NCBI RefSeq assembly: GCF_964355755.1
Contig: NC_092670.1
Location: forward strand, 38,801,795-38,865,794
Direction: 5' to 3'
DNA from: Antedon mediterranea
Lineage: Eukaryota; Echinodermata; Crinoidea; Comatulida; Antedonidae
Length of the DNA stretch: 64,000 nucleotides
Position numbers and translations under genes: made by a program. The notes below the pieces were generated by a model. The model saw only the letters and a list, made by a program, of their open reading frames with translations, ran no database searches and was not told the origin of the DNA. The stretch's first letter is position 1. Each line of letters starts with the position of its first letter. Positions 43,129 to 55,167 of this stretch are shown here, in pieces.

Positions 43129-43852
43129 ATTGGTACGAACCGACGCTAGTACGACGACTGATTGCTGAGTTTGTTTATATATTGTTATTATTAGTGTTGA
43201 ACTTCATTATAGTAATTGCTACTCTCACTTATTATAAACCGTTTAAGCAGCCTGCATAGCGGCTGGCAAGCGGAATGCATAAACTCGTTAATTGGATCTC
43301 AGACCTCTTATCACATTGCCGAAAGCGACCTAGCTTAGCAGCACTAGCAAACAAGTTCAAAAACAAAATAATGTTCGCACGAAGAACAATTCAGTTGTGA
43401 TAAAAGCATAAATGAGCAATATTTCGTCTGCAAATCGCGCGATAAACATAACGTAATGACTTATATAGGCTGCCTACAATATTGATCATTTTGTATAAAA
43501 CCTGACAAGAGTCAATGTTTATGCGGGTTTTGTAATTTATGTTCACAAAGTTTTTAAATGCAAAAACTTTGTTAAAATACCGTATATGTTATGTTTGGTT
43601 AAAATTATGTCCATTTTTTAATAGATATTTCTAATTAATTTCATTGACATTAACCACATGAAATCCACCAGAGGTGGTACGTTGAAACAATGTGTTCGGT
43701 GTATAGAGGATAGGAAGGAAACGTTTATTTACAAAACAATTTTCTCAGCAGATTAAAATCAATGCCCAAGGCATCTTCAAAAAGTGATTAAGGTAGAATA
43801 TACTAGACACAATTCATCAGGACCAGAGCACCTTCTCACTAACTTTTAAGAA
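43129..43852. other. Intergenic, no features
   Basis: No exon, RNA gene or repeat recognised. Confidence 0.5.
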
Positions 43853-44222
43853 TAAACTTGGTTTCCACTAGAGACGTAACGCAAAAACGTAGACGCAACG
43901 CAAGCGTGTTGACCAAATGAAAATCGACAGTTCAAATAATCCATCGCTTGGGATTGGTCAAACGTAACGCAAGGACGTAAACGCAACGCAAGCGTTTTAA
44001 ACAATGACAAGCGAAGTTATAGACAGTTAGCAATCATAAGCGAATAAGCCATCGCTTGTGATTGGTCAATTCACTTACGTTGCGTTACGTCCTTGTGTTG
44101 CGTCGCTAGTGGGAACCACGCTGTACGTTGCGTTACGTCCTTGTGTTGCGTCGCTAGTGGGAACCACGCTGTACGTTGCGTTACGTCCTTGTGCTGCGTC
44201 TCTAGTGGGAACCAAGCATTAG
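43853..44222. repeat. MITE-2, rearranged copy with 48-bp tandem arm
   Basis: Starts AACTTGGTTTCCACTAGAGA and contains a nearly complete MITE-2 like 14865-15050. The right arm (CGTTGCGTTACGTCCTTGTG ... GTGGGAACCACGCTGTA) is repeated three times at 44078, 44126 and 44174, period 48 bp. Confidence 0.8.
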
Positions 44223-45755
44223 TAAGTAGTGTATACTCTCGTGTTCCTTTGGGACATTGTTATTTGTTCTCCTTTGAATTTTATTGTTTGTTTTGTAGTC
44301 ACTCATCTAGTTGTTAGTATTGAATCTCGTCTAACAATCTGACTAAATAATACCGTTCATAACAAATAGGCCTACGCGTTCGTCAGAATGTCTTTTGCTT
44401 GGAGACAGAATACAGAATATTTATTGGCCAAAAAAGGAAATTCGTTTTGTTGGCAAGCTTAAACAATAATATAAAAAAGTGATGAATACAAAAATACAAG
44501 TGTAAAATATAACATATTAAAATACGAATATAGGCCTACATCCAACATACACAAATATAAAAATCACTCGTTTTCTGCTTGTTAATTTTTTTGTTGTCAA
44601 AACAATAATAAAAATTGATGTAATAGTATAGCCGGCCCTGTGTGTAGAGGCATCAGGCATAGAGATATGATAGTTCAGTTATAATGTCTCTATGGTGTTA
44701 GGTAGGTTTAGTAGGCTTCTGTTGTGTTTTGCCAACAAGGAAAATAATACTGTACAATAAGTTGAAATTCAACATTGTTGGTGGTAAGTATATACAGAGG
44801 AAATTTATTGTCGGATTGCCGGAATTTGGGTTCATTAAACAGGATGGATCCATACTATTCAATTGCTATTGTGTGAACATCCCTCTACACAAGTACGGCA
44901 CGATACCAACGTATCTATTCACAATCGAATCAACAACTGTCTTTCTCATGGCATGGCATACACGTATACAACTACTCTTGCCCAACAAGTCTGTAGTTTT
45001 CGATTTTTTGTCTGAATGAGCTCAATAATAATTATAACTTGGATTGACGCTTCTGCAACAGCGGCACAAACCAAATGGTAGTGCATCCTAACTAAATATA
45101 AACATTACTTATTATAATAAAATATAATTATATATAAAAAATATAAATACTGTATATTTATTATACGTATGAAACGCCATGTGCCAAAATATTTTAAAAA
45201 ATAAATAAATTTCAGTCTCGAACCTAGACTTATAGGATACAACAAGTATTTCTAACCGTGGGTGGTGGGAAGTGCCGTATTGCTCAAAAAACGATAATTT
45301 TTCTATGGAATAAACATGGATTACCACGAAAAATGTTGATTACCAGTAGGGAGGTCCTACCATATGTGGTTTTACATTGGAGGAGAAGCTGGTAGTGTAT
45401 CAATAACACGAATCACCATGATCGATAATACTACAAGTAATTGCACATAATTGGAATAAATTGTGAATACGAGTATGGCACGCCACTCATTTTTCGCATG
45501 ATGGCCGAAACTTTATAGAAATAGCGTTAAACCGGTAAAAATTGCACTGATTGTTATTAATACGTTAATAATATACCATTTGTTATAGTTCACAATGCGA
45601 ATAAAGCATCCTTTCACTCATATTTTAATGGGCTTTATGAAAATCATAATTAAACAAACATTGTTTTGTGCTTAAAAATGCGATCATATTATCGAAAGAG
45701 AGATTAGAATACTGGTGGCAAAAAATAGTTATCTCCTGGTAACTTAAAAAAAATA
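44223..45755. other. Intergenic, no supportable gene
   Basis: One 97-codon open frame at 44729-45019 has no ATG at its start, no conserved motif and no clear splice signals. Nothing else stands out. Confidence 0.5.
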
Positions 45756-45769
45756 TCTGTATGTGAAAA

Positions 45770-45832
45770 AAATGTCGTATCACTACCATATTTGGGGATA
45801 TCACTACCATATTTGGGTACATCAGAGCTTTA
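45770..45832 (-). repeat. MITE-1 copy, partial
   Basis: Two units and a TACATCAGAGCTTTA end; the left arm is missing. Confidence 0.75.
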
Positions 45833-45975
45833 GTCACGCTACTATCAAACTTTACCGTACGTGACAACAGAATGTGATGTCCCATATATGGACACGATAA
45901 TGTCATATAACTACCATATTTGAGAATATCACACTTTTTGTTGTCGAACTAGTTTGATAGTGTAGACAGATCTTT
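45833..45975 (-). repeat. MITE-1 copy
   Basis: ACGCTACTATCAAACTTTAC at left, single unit, GATAGTGTAGACAGATCTTTA at right. Directly adjoins the previous partial copy. Confidence 0.8.
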
Positions 45976-46521
45976 ACATATCACACAATGGGTATTAGGT
46001 ATGTACTATGTACTTGGAATTTGATTGCCTTTAATTTTACGTGGAATATCAGCATTGCAGGCGCGCCAATTGTTCATAATCTAATAATCTTTTTATGATA
46101 CAATTATTACAACACGGCATTTCAACGTGTGGAGTTATTAAACAATGGGATGAACTATCAACTATTGACTTCTTCGGTGTAATATTGTATAATAAAACTT
46201 ATACAATATAATATAGATAAGGTCATGCATTCAAATTATAATATGCTTCAAATAATAATTCGTTTTCCTGAATTTGTTCATTGTTATTCAATAGATCACA
46301 TCAGCTAAATTCTCAATACTATTGTATACTACTTTTGAGTCTATTACAAATTTCTTCAGTGTTCTCTCGAAGCAGGGTTTTCCAGTAAGATTTGCCGATT
46401 TAAAGTGGCTCCAACTGGTATTCAAAATGGAGTAAGACAATTATACTTATCTATTAGTGGCAGGTTAGGCCTTGCCATTTTTAGGTTTGTTGGGGTTTAG
46501 CATACATAAGAACACTGCAAA

Positions 46522-46643
46522 TTGATGTGCCCAAATATGGTAGTGATATGCTCAAATATGGTAGTGATATGACATCATCATGTCCAAATTTGGGCACATC
46601 ACATTTTTTTTGTCACATAAAGCTTGATAGTGTAGACAGAGCT
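46522..46643 (+). repeat. MITE-1 copy, left terminus missing
   Basis: Two perfect 21-bp units, centre ACATCATCATGTCCAAATTT, right end CTTGATAGTGTAGACAGAGC. Confidence 0.85.
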
Positions 46644-47166
46644 ACGGTACCAGGGAAGAGTAAGTATTAATATTACTCAGTCCTGGGTCCACCCACAATG
46701 GAGGATATCCTTCACACAATTCACTAATAAGATTATTAAAATGCTGACGTAACGGCATCCTACACAAGAAACGTATTCTCTTCTTTTTGACAACAAAATA
46801 AAGAACATTTCACACTGATTTTTCACAGTTCAATTATAATTATTTCTATCTTAATTAATAAATAGAAATACAATATGATCGCTAAGCAATTACAAAGTGC
46901 AAATTTAGATACATTTTATGATTTTTACATCTCACAAAAATATATTCTCATATACAATCATCTTAATTCCTGTACATATGTGTTTATATTATACTTTTAC
47001 TGTTAATCATCCTAGAGGAAACATTTAGATCAACCAACAAGTTATAGTCCTGTTCACACTACTGGTACATGACTGGTAGAGTATACCAATCATTTAGACT
47101 CTGTTCACACTACAGTACATTTACAATTTTAATTTTTGCACTACTGTACTTTATTTTGAATACTGT

Positions 47167-47226
47167 AATATTTGGGCACATCACACTTTTTTTGTCAAAC
47201 TAGTTTGATAGTGTAGACAGAGCTTA
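47167..47226 (-). repeat. MITE-1 end fragment
   Basis: ATTTGGGCACATCACACTTT through GATAGTGTAGACAGAGCTTAA; only one arm left. Confidence 0.75.
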
Positions 47227-47975
47227 ATAGGTACAACCATTATGTTTTTGTTATTTCTCAAAACATGCAGCAATGATTTACTGTATTTTATTAATCATCA
47301 GATGATCAGCAAATTTATTTGTTAAAAATACAGATTTATTTAAAGATAACAGGTGGTAGGCAGTAAGAACAATTACAATAAAATATTTCAAATATAAAAA
47401 GTCTTTGAATTATCTTTGAAACTCTGAATTATAGTACAGTAAATACAAATGCATTAACATTATAAGAACACCTATGGTTTTAGAATACACTATTGTAAAA
47501 GTAAACTTTTCTTTTGAACATCAAAATGTGATGGTTGAATGACATGACAATTATTTTTTTCATTAAAAAATTTAATTTAACTTTTTCACTAAAAACTGAT
47601 TTACAAGGCACTTTGAATCTTTGTTTTACAGTTAAATTTACCATTAATTGGTCTGCATAGAAAATTTAATTTCAATCACGGCAAACTATGAAAATGTATT
47701 AACGCAAATTGTCAAATATGTGTGACTGTCTTACTTCCTAAAATATTACAAATCACATTAAAGGTGTTCACATATTCCTAAATGTTTAACATTAATGTTT
47801 TTCAAATTAACTATGTTATTTCAAAACAGAGTTTGCATTAATTAAAATCTTAACTATTCACTTAAAGATTGACCAATCAAAATGACAATTGTGGTTAAAG
47901 TGGGTGACATTTCATAGAATTGATGAGTCATTAATGACATTAGTGTTTTAATTACAATCACTATACTGTCATCTG
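47227..47975. other. Intergenic, no features
   Basis: AT-rich; nothing recognised. Confidence 0.5.
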
Positions 47976-48107
47976 TAAAGCTATGTCTACACTATCAAAA
48001 CAAATGTGTTGTGCCCACATTTGGTAGTGATGACATCATCATGTCCATGGGCACACAACATTTTTTTTTTGCGCCACATAAAGTTTGATAGTGTTGACAG
48101 AGCTTTA
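47976..48107 (+). repeat. MITE-1 copy
   Basis: TAAAGCTATGTCTACACTAT at left, one unit, GATAGTGTTGACAGAGCTTTA at right. Confidence 0.8.
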
Positions 48108-48159
48108 GTCACATGGATTGTAAACTGGACAATACTATCATTGTTATCAATGTCAATAA

Positions 48160-48735
48160 TGAATCATGTTACAGTACACAGTATAGCATACTGTACAGTA
48201 CATTAATGAATCATGTTACAGTATACTGTACAGTACAAAGCAGTAAATTAATGAATCATGTTACAGTATACTGTACAGTACAAAGCAGTATATTAATGAA
48301 TCATGTTACAGTATACTGTACAGTACAAAGCAGTAAATTAATGAATCATGTTACAGTATACTGTACAGTACAAAGCAGTACTTTAATGAATCATGTTACA
48401 GTACACAGTATAATTGTACACAGTATAAAGCCGTACATTAATAAATCATGTTACAGTACACAATATACTGTACAGTACAAAGCCGTACATTAATGAATCA
48501 TGTTACATTATACTGTTACACAGTACAAAGCAGTACTTTAATGAATCATGTTACATTATACTGTTACACAGTACAAAGCAGTACTTTAATGAATCATGTT
48601 ACAATACATAGTATAATTGTAAACAGTATAAAGCCGTACATTAATAAATCACAGTACACAGTATACTGTACAGTACAAAGCAGTACATTAATGAATCAAT
48701 CATGTTACAGTACACAGTATAGCATATGATATTGT
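48160..48735. repeat. 45-bp satellite-like array
   Basis: About 13 units of ATTAATGAATCATGTTACAG + TATACTGTACAGTACAAAGC + AGTA, period 45 bp with longer variants. Each unit contains the palindrome CTGTACAG. The period keeps frames open and creates spurious repeat ORFs (MNHVTVYCTVQSS). Confidence 0.9.
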
Positions 48736-49113
48736 ACAGTACAAGGTATAGCATTCAGTACAAAGCAGTTCAAGATATTAATCTACTGTGTACTGCACCT
48801 TAAAAACTTAATTGTTATCAGTTACATGTTTCACATGACATCATGTTTCTCCTTACACTACCACAAGAACTTGTTACAATTATCATCACTGTTATCAATT
48901 ATAAACTAGACATGTCAGTGAATCCAAATACCACAATGTAATATTAACTACAGCAGGTTATTCACCCAAACCACACCTTCATCTAATCTTAGACAGACAA
49001 CATATTAATGGTTGAACCTAGAGGTTAACCAGAGATTTAATGGTTAATCAACCCATCAAATTTTACCTTACAAGTTGCTATATTTGCAAGCGCTTGTTTG
49101 TAGATTTAAACAC

Positions 49114-49222
49114 AGTCAAACTTATGTGACAAAAATGTAATGTGCCCATTTATTGACATGATGATGTCATATCACTACCGTATTTGGGAAAATCACACTT
49201 TTTTTTGTAGACAGAGCTTTAA
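49114..49222 (-). repeat. MITE-1 copy, degraded ends
   Basis: AGTCAAACTTATGTGACAAA to TTTGTAGACAGAGCTTTAA with one unit; part of the right arm is deleted. Confidence 0.75.
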
Positions 49223-49631
49223 AGACACTTTACCTAGGTTTTTTTTAAATCTAATTTAAGTTCACAAACCCACTGCATTTTATGTAAAATTAAATACTAT
49301 ATGGACTGTATTCAGATAATCTTTAAGCTGTTAAAAATACGTCAATATAGCTAGGATACGACCATTCATACATTACCGTTGAAATCTATCAGTACTATCG
49401 CTGTTACAGTGGGTAGGCCTAAAAAAAATCATGAGTAAATACAGTAGACTAGGCCTAAAGCTCTGTGTACACGAGGATATTGTACTGTATTTTTTATCGT
49501 AATTAACTATAAAACATACAAGGAATGACATGGTTTAAATATTTTTAAAGTAAATGCAGTATTTTTAAAAAACGTCAAAAAATGCAGGAAAAGTGTCTTT
49601 AAGTTGAACATTGTGTGATCTGTAAATTATC

Positions 49632-49767
49632 TTAAGCTCTGTGTACACTATCAAACAAGTTTAACAAAAAATGTGTGATGTACCCAAATATGGTAGTGAT
49701 ATGCACACATGTACATATATGGACACACCACATTTTTTTGTCATATAAAGTTTGGTAGTGTAGACAA
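49632..49767 (+). repeat. MITE-1 copy
   Basis: TTAAGCTCTGTGTACACTAT at left, one unit, right terminus stops at GTAGTGTAGACAA. Confidence 0.8.
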
Positions 49768-50594
49768 TTTTGATAAAGCCCAGTGAATACATACTACTGT
49801 ATTAATAGTATTGTACATTTACTTTGACAATTCAGTGCATACAAATCTACATAATGTTATGATAATCATAAAATGTGTTTTTAATCAAGGCATTTGTGTT
49901 TGTTGGCAGTGGTATCATAAACAAACTGTACATATGTATATATTCATTTAAAGCTACTGTATTTTATAGTTTATATTGGAATGCTTTCATTGGATACCAT
50001 TTTCGCCACCAACTTTGATTTACAATGGAAATAATTAAGAATTAACTTTATTTTTATTTTTATACAAAATACTGTGTATTGATAAGTTTTAAATGAACAA
50101 CAACATTAATAAAAATTCTATTACAACTTTTTATACACAATATGAATGTGTAAAAACTAAAACTTGTAAAAAATTTCTTAAATTAATAAAGTTCTTAAAA
50201 CTAAATATAGTTGAATTACCATGAATTAACATTTGTAACAGGGTCTGTAACTAAAAACACATTTTTAAATTAAGTTTTTAATATGTTGTACCAACTCAAT
50301 AAAATAAACTTACTGTAGACTTAAAGGAGACCAAAGTGTATTTATAAGGTCGTCTCTCTAACCCCAGAGCACATTTCTGAAAACACTACTGTACTACAGC
50401 ATTCTGTATGTTAGAGAATCTAACAGATGCCTAGGTTAGTGTTTGCCATCATTTTATTCCTATGATGTCTGAGCGCATGAATCAAAGTATTGCACCTGGT
50501 GGGTAGAATTCAACTGCACAGACATTTGGTCATTCTTTTTGTCATAGATTAATAGTACTGATATAAATGCATACAAACTTCACATTTCTCTGTC
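49768..50594. other. 3' flank of the 50.9 kb membrane-protein gene
   Basis: No exon recognised; AT-rich, no repeat element identified. Confidence 0.45.
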
Positions 50595-50828
50595 AAAATC
50601 TATCGGGTATAATTGACAGAGAAAAAGAAGGGGGGGGGGGGGGCGTTAATATCAATCTGGTTTAAATTCCATGTTTCTTTGCCAAAATCTTTCAGGTATA
50701 ATGGAGAGAAAAAAAAAGGGGTGTTCACAACAATCTGGTTTAAATTCCTTCTTTCTTTGCCAAAATCTATCAGGTACTGTATAATGGAGAGATAAAAAAG
50801 GGGGCACATCAATGTCTTAAATTCCATA
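50595..50828. repeat. 78-89-bp tandem repeat, three copies
   Basis: AAAATCTATC(G/A)GGTATAAT, GGAGAGAAAAAA with a following G-run, CAATCTGGTTTAAATTCC and TTTCTTTGCC recur at 50595, 50684 and 50762. Includes a run of 14 G at about 50631. Confidence 0.85.
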
Positions 50829-50902
50829 ATGTAAACACATGTTTGTACAGACTATCTTCAACTGGTCAATGGACCAAATTTGGTGTTGGTTTGAACACAG
50901 CT

Positions 50903-51530
50903 TTAACAGGATGATTCATTAAACATTATCCTAGCAATAACTGCATCATCATCCTCCTCCTCCTCATTGTCAATCTCATCTATCATTGGTATAACTAAAT
51001 CTCCCCCGGTAAAACTTGTATTAGCGCCAACCACTGGAACATCCAGTTTGTTATCGTTTGATATCGATTCTCCGTTTGGTTGTTGCGGATTTACAATAAA
51101 ATCAATTCCAGATGCACGCAGTAAAGGTTTTTGCGAACAATTTGACGGGCTTAATTTTAAACGTCCTCGGCCCGGTGACAGCACAGCTTCATCTACATTG
51201 TTAGCAGTCTTTGTATGTCGACGTCGTTTACAGAAATAACAAATTAAAAAAATAAATAAAATAAGTAGTATTATCACAAGTCCTATTATTAATCCAAATA
51301 TCTTCGCGTCAGGTAAATTTCCAGTAACCGTATCAACGTTCTTAGTAAATGATGTACTAGGTGGATTGCTACTAGCAGTGCCACTAATAATACTAGGAAA
51401 TTTTGATGTAGGCTTTGGTGGGATTGGTGGTAGGCTCGCACTAAATTTCGGTGGTGGTTCAGAACATGTACATTTTAGCCCACTTCTACCTACATCCCAA
51501 CAATGCTGCGGTCGTTGTAGAGACATTATA
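50903..51530 (-). CDS. Single-pass membrane protein, last exon (TM-A)
   Basis: 207 codons in one open exon ending TAA at 50903. Not a family I recognise. N-terminal part: HCWDVGRSGLKCTCSEPPP, a short Cys motif, then a Pro/Ser-rich stalk. Residues about 76-98 form a strong transmembrane segment (IFGLIIGLVIILLILFIFLI) followed by KRRRH, so the C-terminal 105 residues are probably cytoplasmic; they end in an acidic cluster (DEIDNEEEEDDD). The Met at 51526 may not be the start: an acceptor-like AAAG before AATTTATAATG, or CCGCAG before CATTGT, would make this the terminal exon of a gene with a signal-peptide exon upstream. Related to the gene at 53495-53893. Confidence 0.7.
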
Positions 51531-53494
51531 AATTCTTTAAATGCGATGATTTCAAATATAGGTAATCAAAATAATGGTTTCAGCTTGTAGCACATCAAAA
51601 TTGACTTAAAAAACACTTTTTATGATGAAAAACTTTATCCTCTCCAGGCCCTAGTTAGGGCTATCTATCATACATATCCTAGGCCTATCTATGCATAAAA
51701 ACAACCACAAACATGACCATGTACGTATGTATGTATACAGCAGCAGTAAATAAACAATGATGTTGACCTTAAAAAGTCTGTTGTCAGAAAGTAGCAATTC
51801 AGTGTTTGGTTTATAAATAAGTCTTGAATAGCATTCTCCTACTACAACTCAATTAGAATATAGGCCTAGGCCTAGTATCGTAAGCCTGGATAGTATACTC
51901 GATAAGCACAGCAGGCGGCGAGAGTTGGGCCTACCTATAGCCTAGGCCCTCCTCGACCTCGTCGTGTTCGAAAAAGTGACAAGCATGTTTACGCTATAAA
52001 ATACAGTTAGAAGACTTGTCAGCCAAGTTTAAAGACATGGTTGTCTACAATGAAATATATTATAACTGTCACTTAACTTCAAATACAAGAACAGGCTTTT
52101 TGCAAAGTTAAATGAGCAAACATTACTAGGCTAGGCCTAGGCAGGTTGATTTGTGTATTATCTCTGTCTATCCACATTTGAAATGATGCACGTTTTCGTT
52201 TTTTTCGGAGTCGCGGGGGCGATGGATATCCAACAACAATGGCTCAATATTGAGGGCGTGATTTACATTTTGCTGCTTTCAGGTATTAGTGGATATTATA
52301 ACGTACTAAACTGTAGGCCTAAACATTGGAAATGCACAAAATAAGGCAAGTAAAATCATTCTCATGATTAAGACGATGAATATACATTTATTTTTCATTA
52401 AAAATCTCTATATCGTGTCATAATGCTCTTTAATTGCAACAAACTGGTACGCAGACCTAATAGGCCTAATCATTTAAAAACACGCGGCATTATTATTTAA
52501 GTTCGTTAGTTATGTATTAGTAATGTATGAATCGTTAAAAACGTCACTCATAATAATATGTGCCATCGCGTTTTGAATGAATTGCTTCATTCGATTGTTT
52601 TTCAGACAGCACTGAATTACAGGGCCATTCAAATAACGATTGATAATTAAATTTGAAGTCCTGTTACTGTTACCAGCAGACCGAAAGTACTTACGATGGC
52701 ACAAATGCTTGACGGCTCAACACGGCCACATCACACACGGTAAAATAAATATATCCAGAGATATAATGTGAATTGGTACAAAGAGTATTTTTTCTTTTCT
52801 CTTTTGTGGCGTAAAGACCACTTTTATTCACATTCATATTATTTTGTGTAATTATGTATATGTGGGTTTTAAATGTTATGTTATATTGTATTTTTATTGA
52901 TATTTGTAAACAGAGATAATAATACTTCAGTAATGTGACGTAGGCCTACGTGGACGATGAACTGATGACTGAAAAAATCTACGCTTCTCCTAGTTCCGTC
53001 CCTCTGGTATATGGTGCATTTCACTATACATGAATTATCTTTATGTTCAAGGGCTTACATACAAAAACGTATCAAAACATATGTTCGTATATTTAGGCCT
53101 ATCCATGGTTTATGAGCGCGTGCCACCGATGTATGTCATTTTCAGGCGGCAAGATGGCATAGATGATCACATGATGTCATTCCACATGTCTGGAACCATG
53201 TTTGTTCACACCATTCTTTTCTATATTTTTAGCACGCATGTTTGATGACTGTACAGTGATTGTTGTTCAATGGAAAGACCCGGATCAATATTAATGTTGA
53301 TATTGATTGTGAAACATCTCGGTCATGTTACAGCATTGGTATAAAAGTACTTTGATGTACAATGACGTCATTACCACATCACTGTTGTGAACAACCATCA
53401 GTTCTGTCATAGATTGTTCGTTCATGGTTGACTAAAATATATGTATGGTGGTTCTGTACACAAGCAACTCACCACTGCTGACATAAGCCTTTGG
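51531..53494. other. Region between the two membrane-protein exons
   Basis: An AGGCCTAGG-rich stretch at 51860-52150. A plus-strand open segment at 52193-52280 and a strong minus-strand donor GTAAGTAC at about 52690 could be parts of genes. A missing 5' exon for TM-A would be expected here, but I cannot identify it. Confidence 0.4.
52193..52281 (+). CDS. Possible small coding exon, hydrophobic
   Basis: Starts ATGATGCACGTTTTCG and encodes MMHVFVFFGVAGAMDI, then QQQWLNIEGVIYILLLS up to a donor-like TTTCAG|GTATTA. The CpG content is above the surroundings and the peptide is membrane-like. No partner exons are seen, so this remains weak. Confidence 0.2.
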
Positions 53495-53893
53495 TCATAC
53501 TGACGTGTCTTCGTAGCAGTGTTTAATATTTAAAAACTGTTTTTGATTTGTATCATCATTGTCATGATCATGATGAGCATCATCAAGATGTTGCTTTTCA
53601 TCTGGTGGTACTTCAGTGTAAGAACCTCGTTTTTTTCGTCTTTTTTTCTTTTGTCGTTTTATGATCACTCTAATTATTAGGCCTATGCCTAATACAAGAA
53701 ATACAGATAATAATGGCACTAAAATCCATGCAACTGTATTGCTGTCGTTGGTGGAGGTTTCTGGGGGAACAGGCGACGGCATGTACCACTCTGGTAAAAT
53801 GACATTATATACCGGCGGCGGTGAAGTACATCGACATACCTTTCGTTCATACAATCCATAACCTGTATCAAAGCATGTTTTCAGCTTGGACAT
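53495..53893 (-). CDS. Single-pass membrane protein (TM-B), paralogue of TM-A
   Basis: 132 codons from the ATG at 53893, ending TGA at 53495. Reads TCFDTGYGLYERKVCRCTSP then PP, a short Pro-rich stalk, a transmembrane segment at about 54-77 (VAWILVPLLSVFLVLGIGLI), a very basic stop-transfer (KRQKKKRRKKR) and a His/Asp-rich tail. C-(W/F)-D-x-G followed by C-x-C-(S/T)-x-PPP-like is shared with TM-A. A signal peptide lies just upstream in another frame (53933), see the frameshift finding. Family unknown. Confidence 0.65.
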   Translation of the reverse strand: MSKLKTCFDTGYGLYERKVCRCTSPPPVYNVILPEWYMPSPVPPETSTNDSNTVAWILVPLLSVFLVLGIGLIIRVIIKRQKKKRRKKRGSYTEVPPDEKQHLDDAHHDHDNDDTNQKQFLNIKHCYEDTSV

Positions 53894-53933
53894 GACTAAC
53901 AAACGCCGCCGCGATGATTAAAGTCCACACCAT
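53868..53933 (-). pseudogene. Signal-peptide segment one base out of frame with TM-B
   Basis: ATG at 53933 opens MVWTLIIAAAFVSHVQAE, a textbook signal peptide with a V-Q-A cleavage site, then NML and a stop at 53868. TM-B continues in the next frame from the same bases. One A fewer in the A-run at 53878-53881 would give ...VQAETCFDTG. Either the assembly has an extra A, or this allele or gene is broken, or the resemblance is chance. Confidence 0.5.
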
Positions 53934-54465
53934 CAGCACCAGTACTCCATGATCAGAACCAATAATATTGTCCTTCAACTATACAATGAGTCCTACATGA
54001 TTTTCACCGAAGCCTTCTTTCTCGAAATGACAAAAAGCCATTCTAATTCTAAATAACGTTGTTCATGTACAAACGTTTCACACATGAAATACGTAATATA
54101 ATAGATATCGTGTAGGCCTAGTACGTATTCTTATTAATACTGTTCACACAACAAATGTATTGATTTAAAAAATACGCATGCGCAATTAGCTGATTAGCTG
54201 GTATACCAGTTGTTAACAATAGACTAACATGTTACGTGTGACAGCCTATTTTTGATAATGTTTTCTTTACATACATTGGTTTTAAAAATGATTTAAACAA
54301 ATTATTAACCCCAGCAGCAGGATTTTAACAATGTAAAGCTAATACCTAAAGCTAAAAAAAGTATCTTTCAACATGCTCCGAGTCCGTGGATATATTTTGC
54401 CAAGTACTTCACTCAGTTTCTGATTGCTTTCATTATAAGATTGGCGCGTGTTATCAATGCGATTC

Positions 54466-54565
54466 AAAGCTCTGTCATGATAATGTCACTACCATATTTG
54501 AGCATATCGCTACATATTTGGGCACATTTTTGTCAAACTGGTTTTATAGTGTGGACAGAGCTTTA
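54466..54565 (-). repeat. MITE-1 copy
   Basis: AAAGCTCTGTCATGATAATG at left (arm deleted), two diverged units, TATAGTGTGGACAGAGCTTT at right. Confidence 0.75.
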
Positions 54566-54621
54566 CGTCATTAACAAGGAACATTCAAATAACATTCAAA
54601 TATTTAATAAAGTAAATACAG

Positions 54622-54795
54622 TGGCCGTATTCACCTTTACTTAGACTAAGAAACACTTAATTAGAAAAATTAATATATCCTATTCTATATGAATACAATT
54701 TAAGTGAATTACAGTACTTAAATATTATTAAGTTAAGTGAAATCCTAATATCTAAGGGAAATACCTCACTTAAGTGTGATTGGTGAATACGGCCA
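54622..54795. repeat. MITE-5 copy
   Basis: About 174 bp bounded by TGGCCGTATTCACC and GGTGAATACGGCCA, perfect 14-bp inverted termini. Inner parts AACACTTAATTAG and ACTTAAGTG pair loosely. No ORF. Confidence 0.85.
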
Positions 54796-54912
54796 ATTTT
54801 TGCGCTCGGTGAGAACCTTTACGGTGGGTTTAGGCTGATATGAGCTACGGTCATATTAGAATAAAAAGTGCAGTTAGATGATTCTTTTAAAGATATGAAT
54901 GTTGCTTTTAAC

Positions 54913-55167
54913 TTAAGCCTGGTTTCCATAAAATCGCTACACGACAGAGCGTAGCGATTCTATGGAAACGCTAGAGTTTTATCGGGGATCTAGTACGCGT
55001 ATACGATTCATCGCCGACAAAATCGGCAAAGTTGAACATGGTTGAACTTTGCCGATTTGACTGCGATGAATCGGGGAGCCTTCCCGATCGATTGCGTCGG
55101 CGACATCTGCGCGTGTAGCGATTTTAATGGAAACGCTGTAGCGATTTTAATGGAAACCAGGCTTTAT
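54913..55167. repeat. MITE-3 copy
   Basis: About 255 bp bounded by TTAAGCCTGGTTTCCATAAA and TAATGGAAACCAGGCTTTA. It is a nearly complete hairpin built of nested inverted pieces (ATCGCTAC/GTAGCGAT; CGATTCATCG/CGATGAATCG; CAAAGTTGAAC/GTTGAACTTTG). GC-richer than its surroundings. Confidence 0.85.

Noticed and set aside
44729-45019. 97-codon plus-strand ORF
   Set aside because: No ATG at its beginning, no recognisable motif, AT-rich codons and no splice partner.
48113-48729. Repeat ORFs with MNHVTVYCTVQSS
   Set aside because: Product of the 45-bp array, whose period is a multiple of three.
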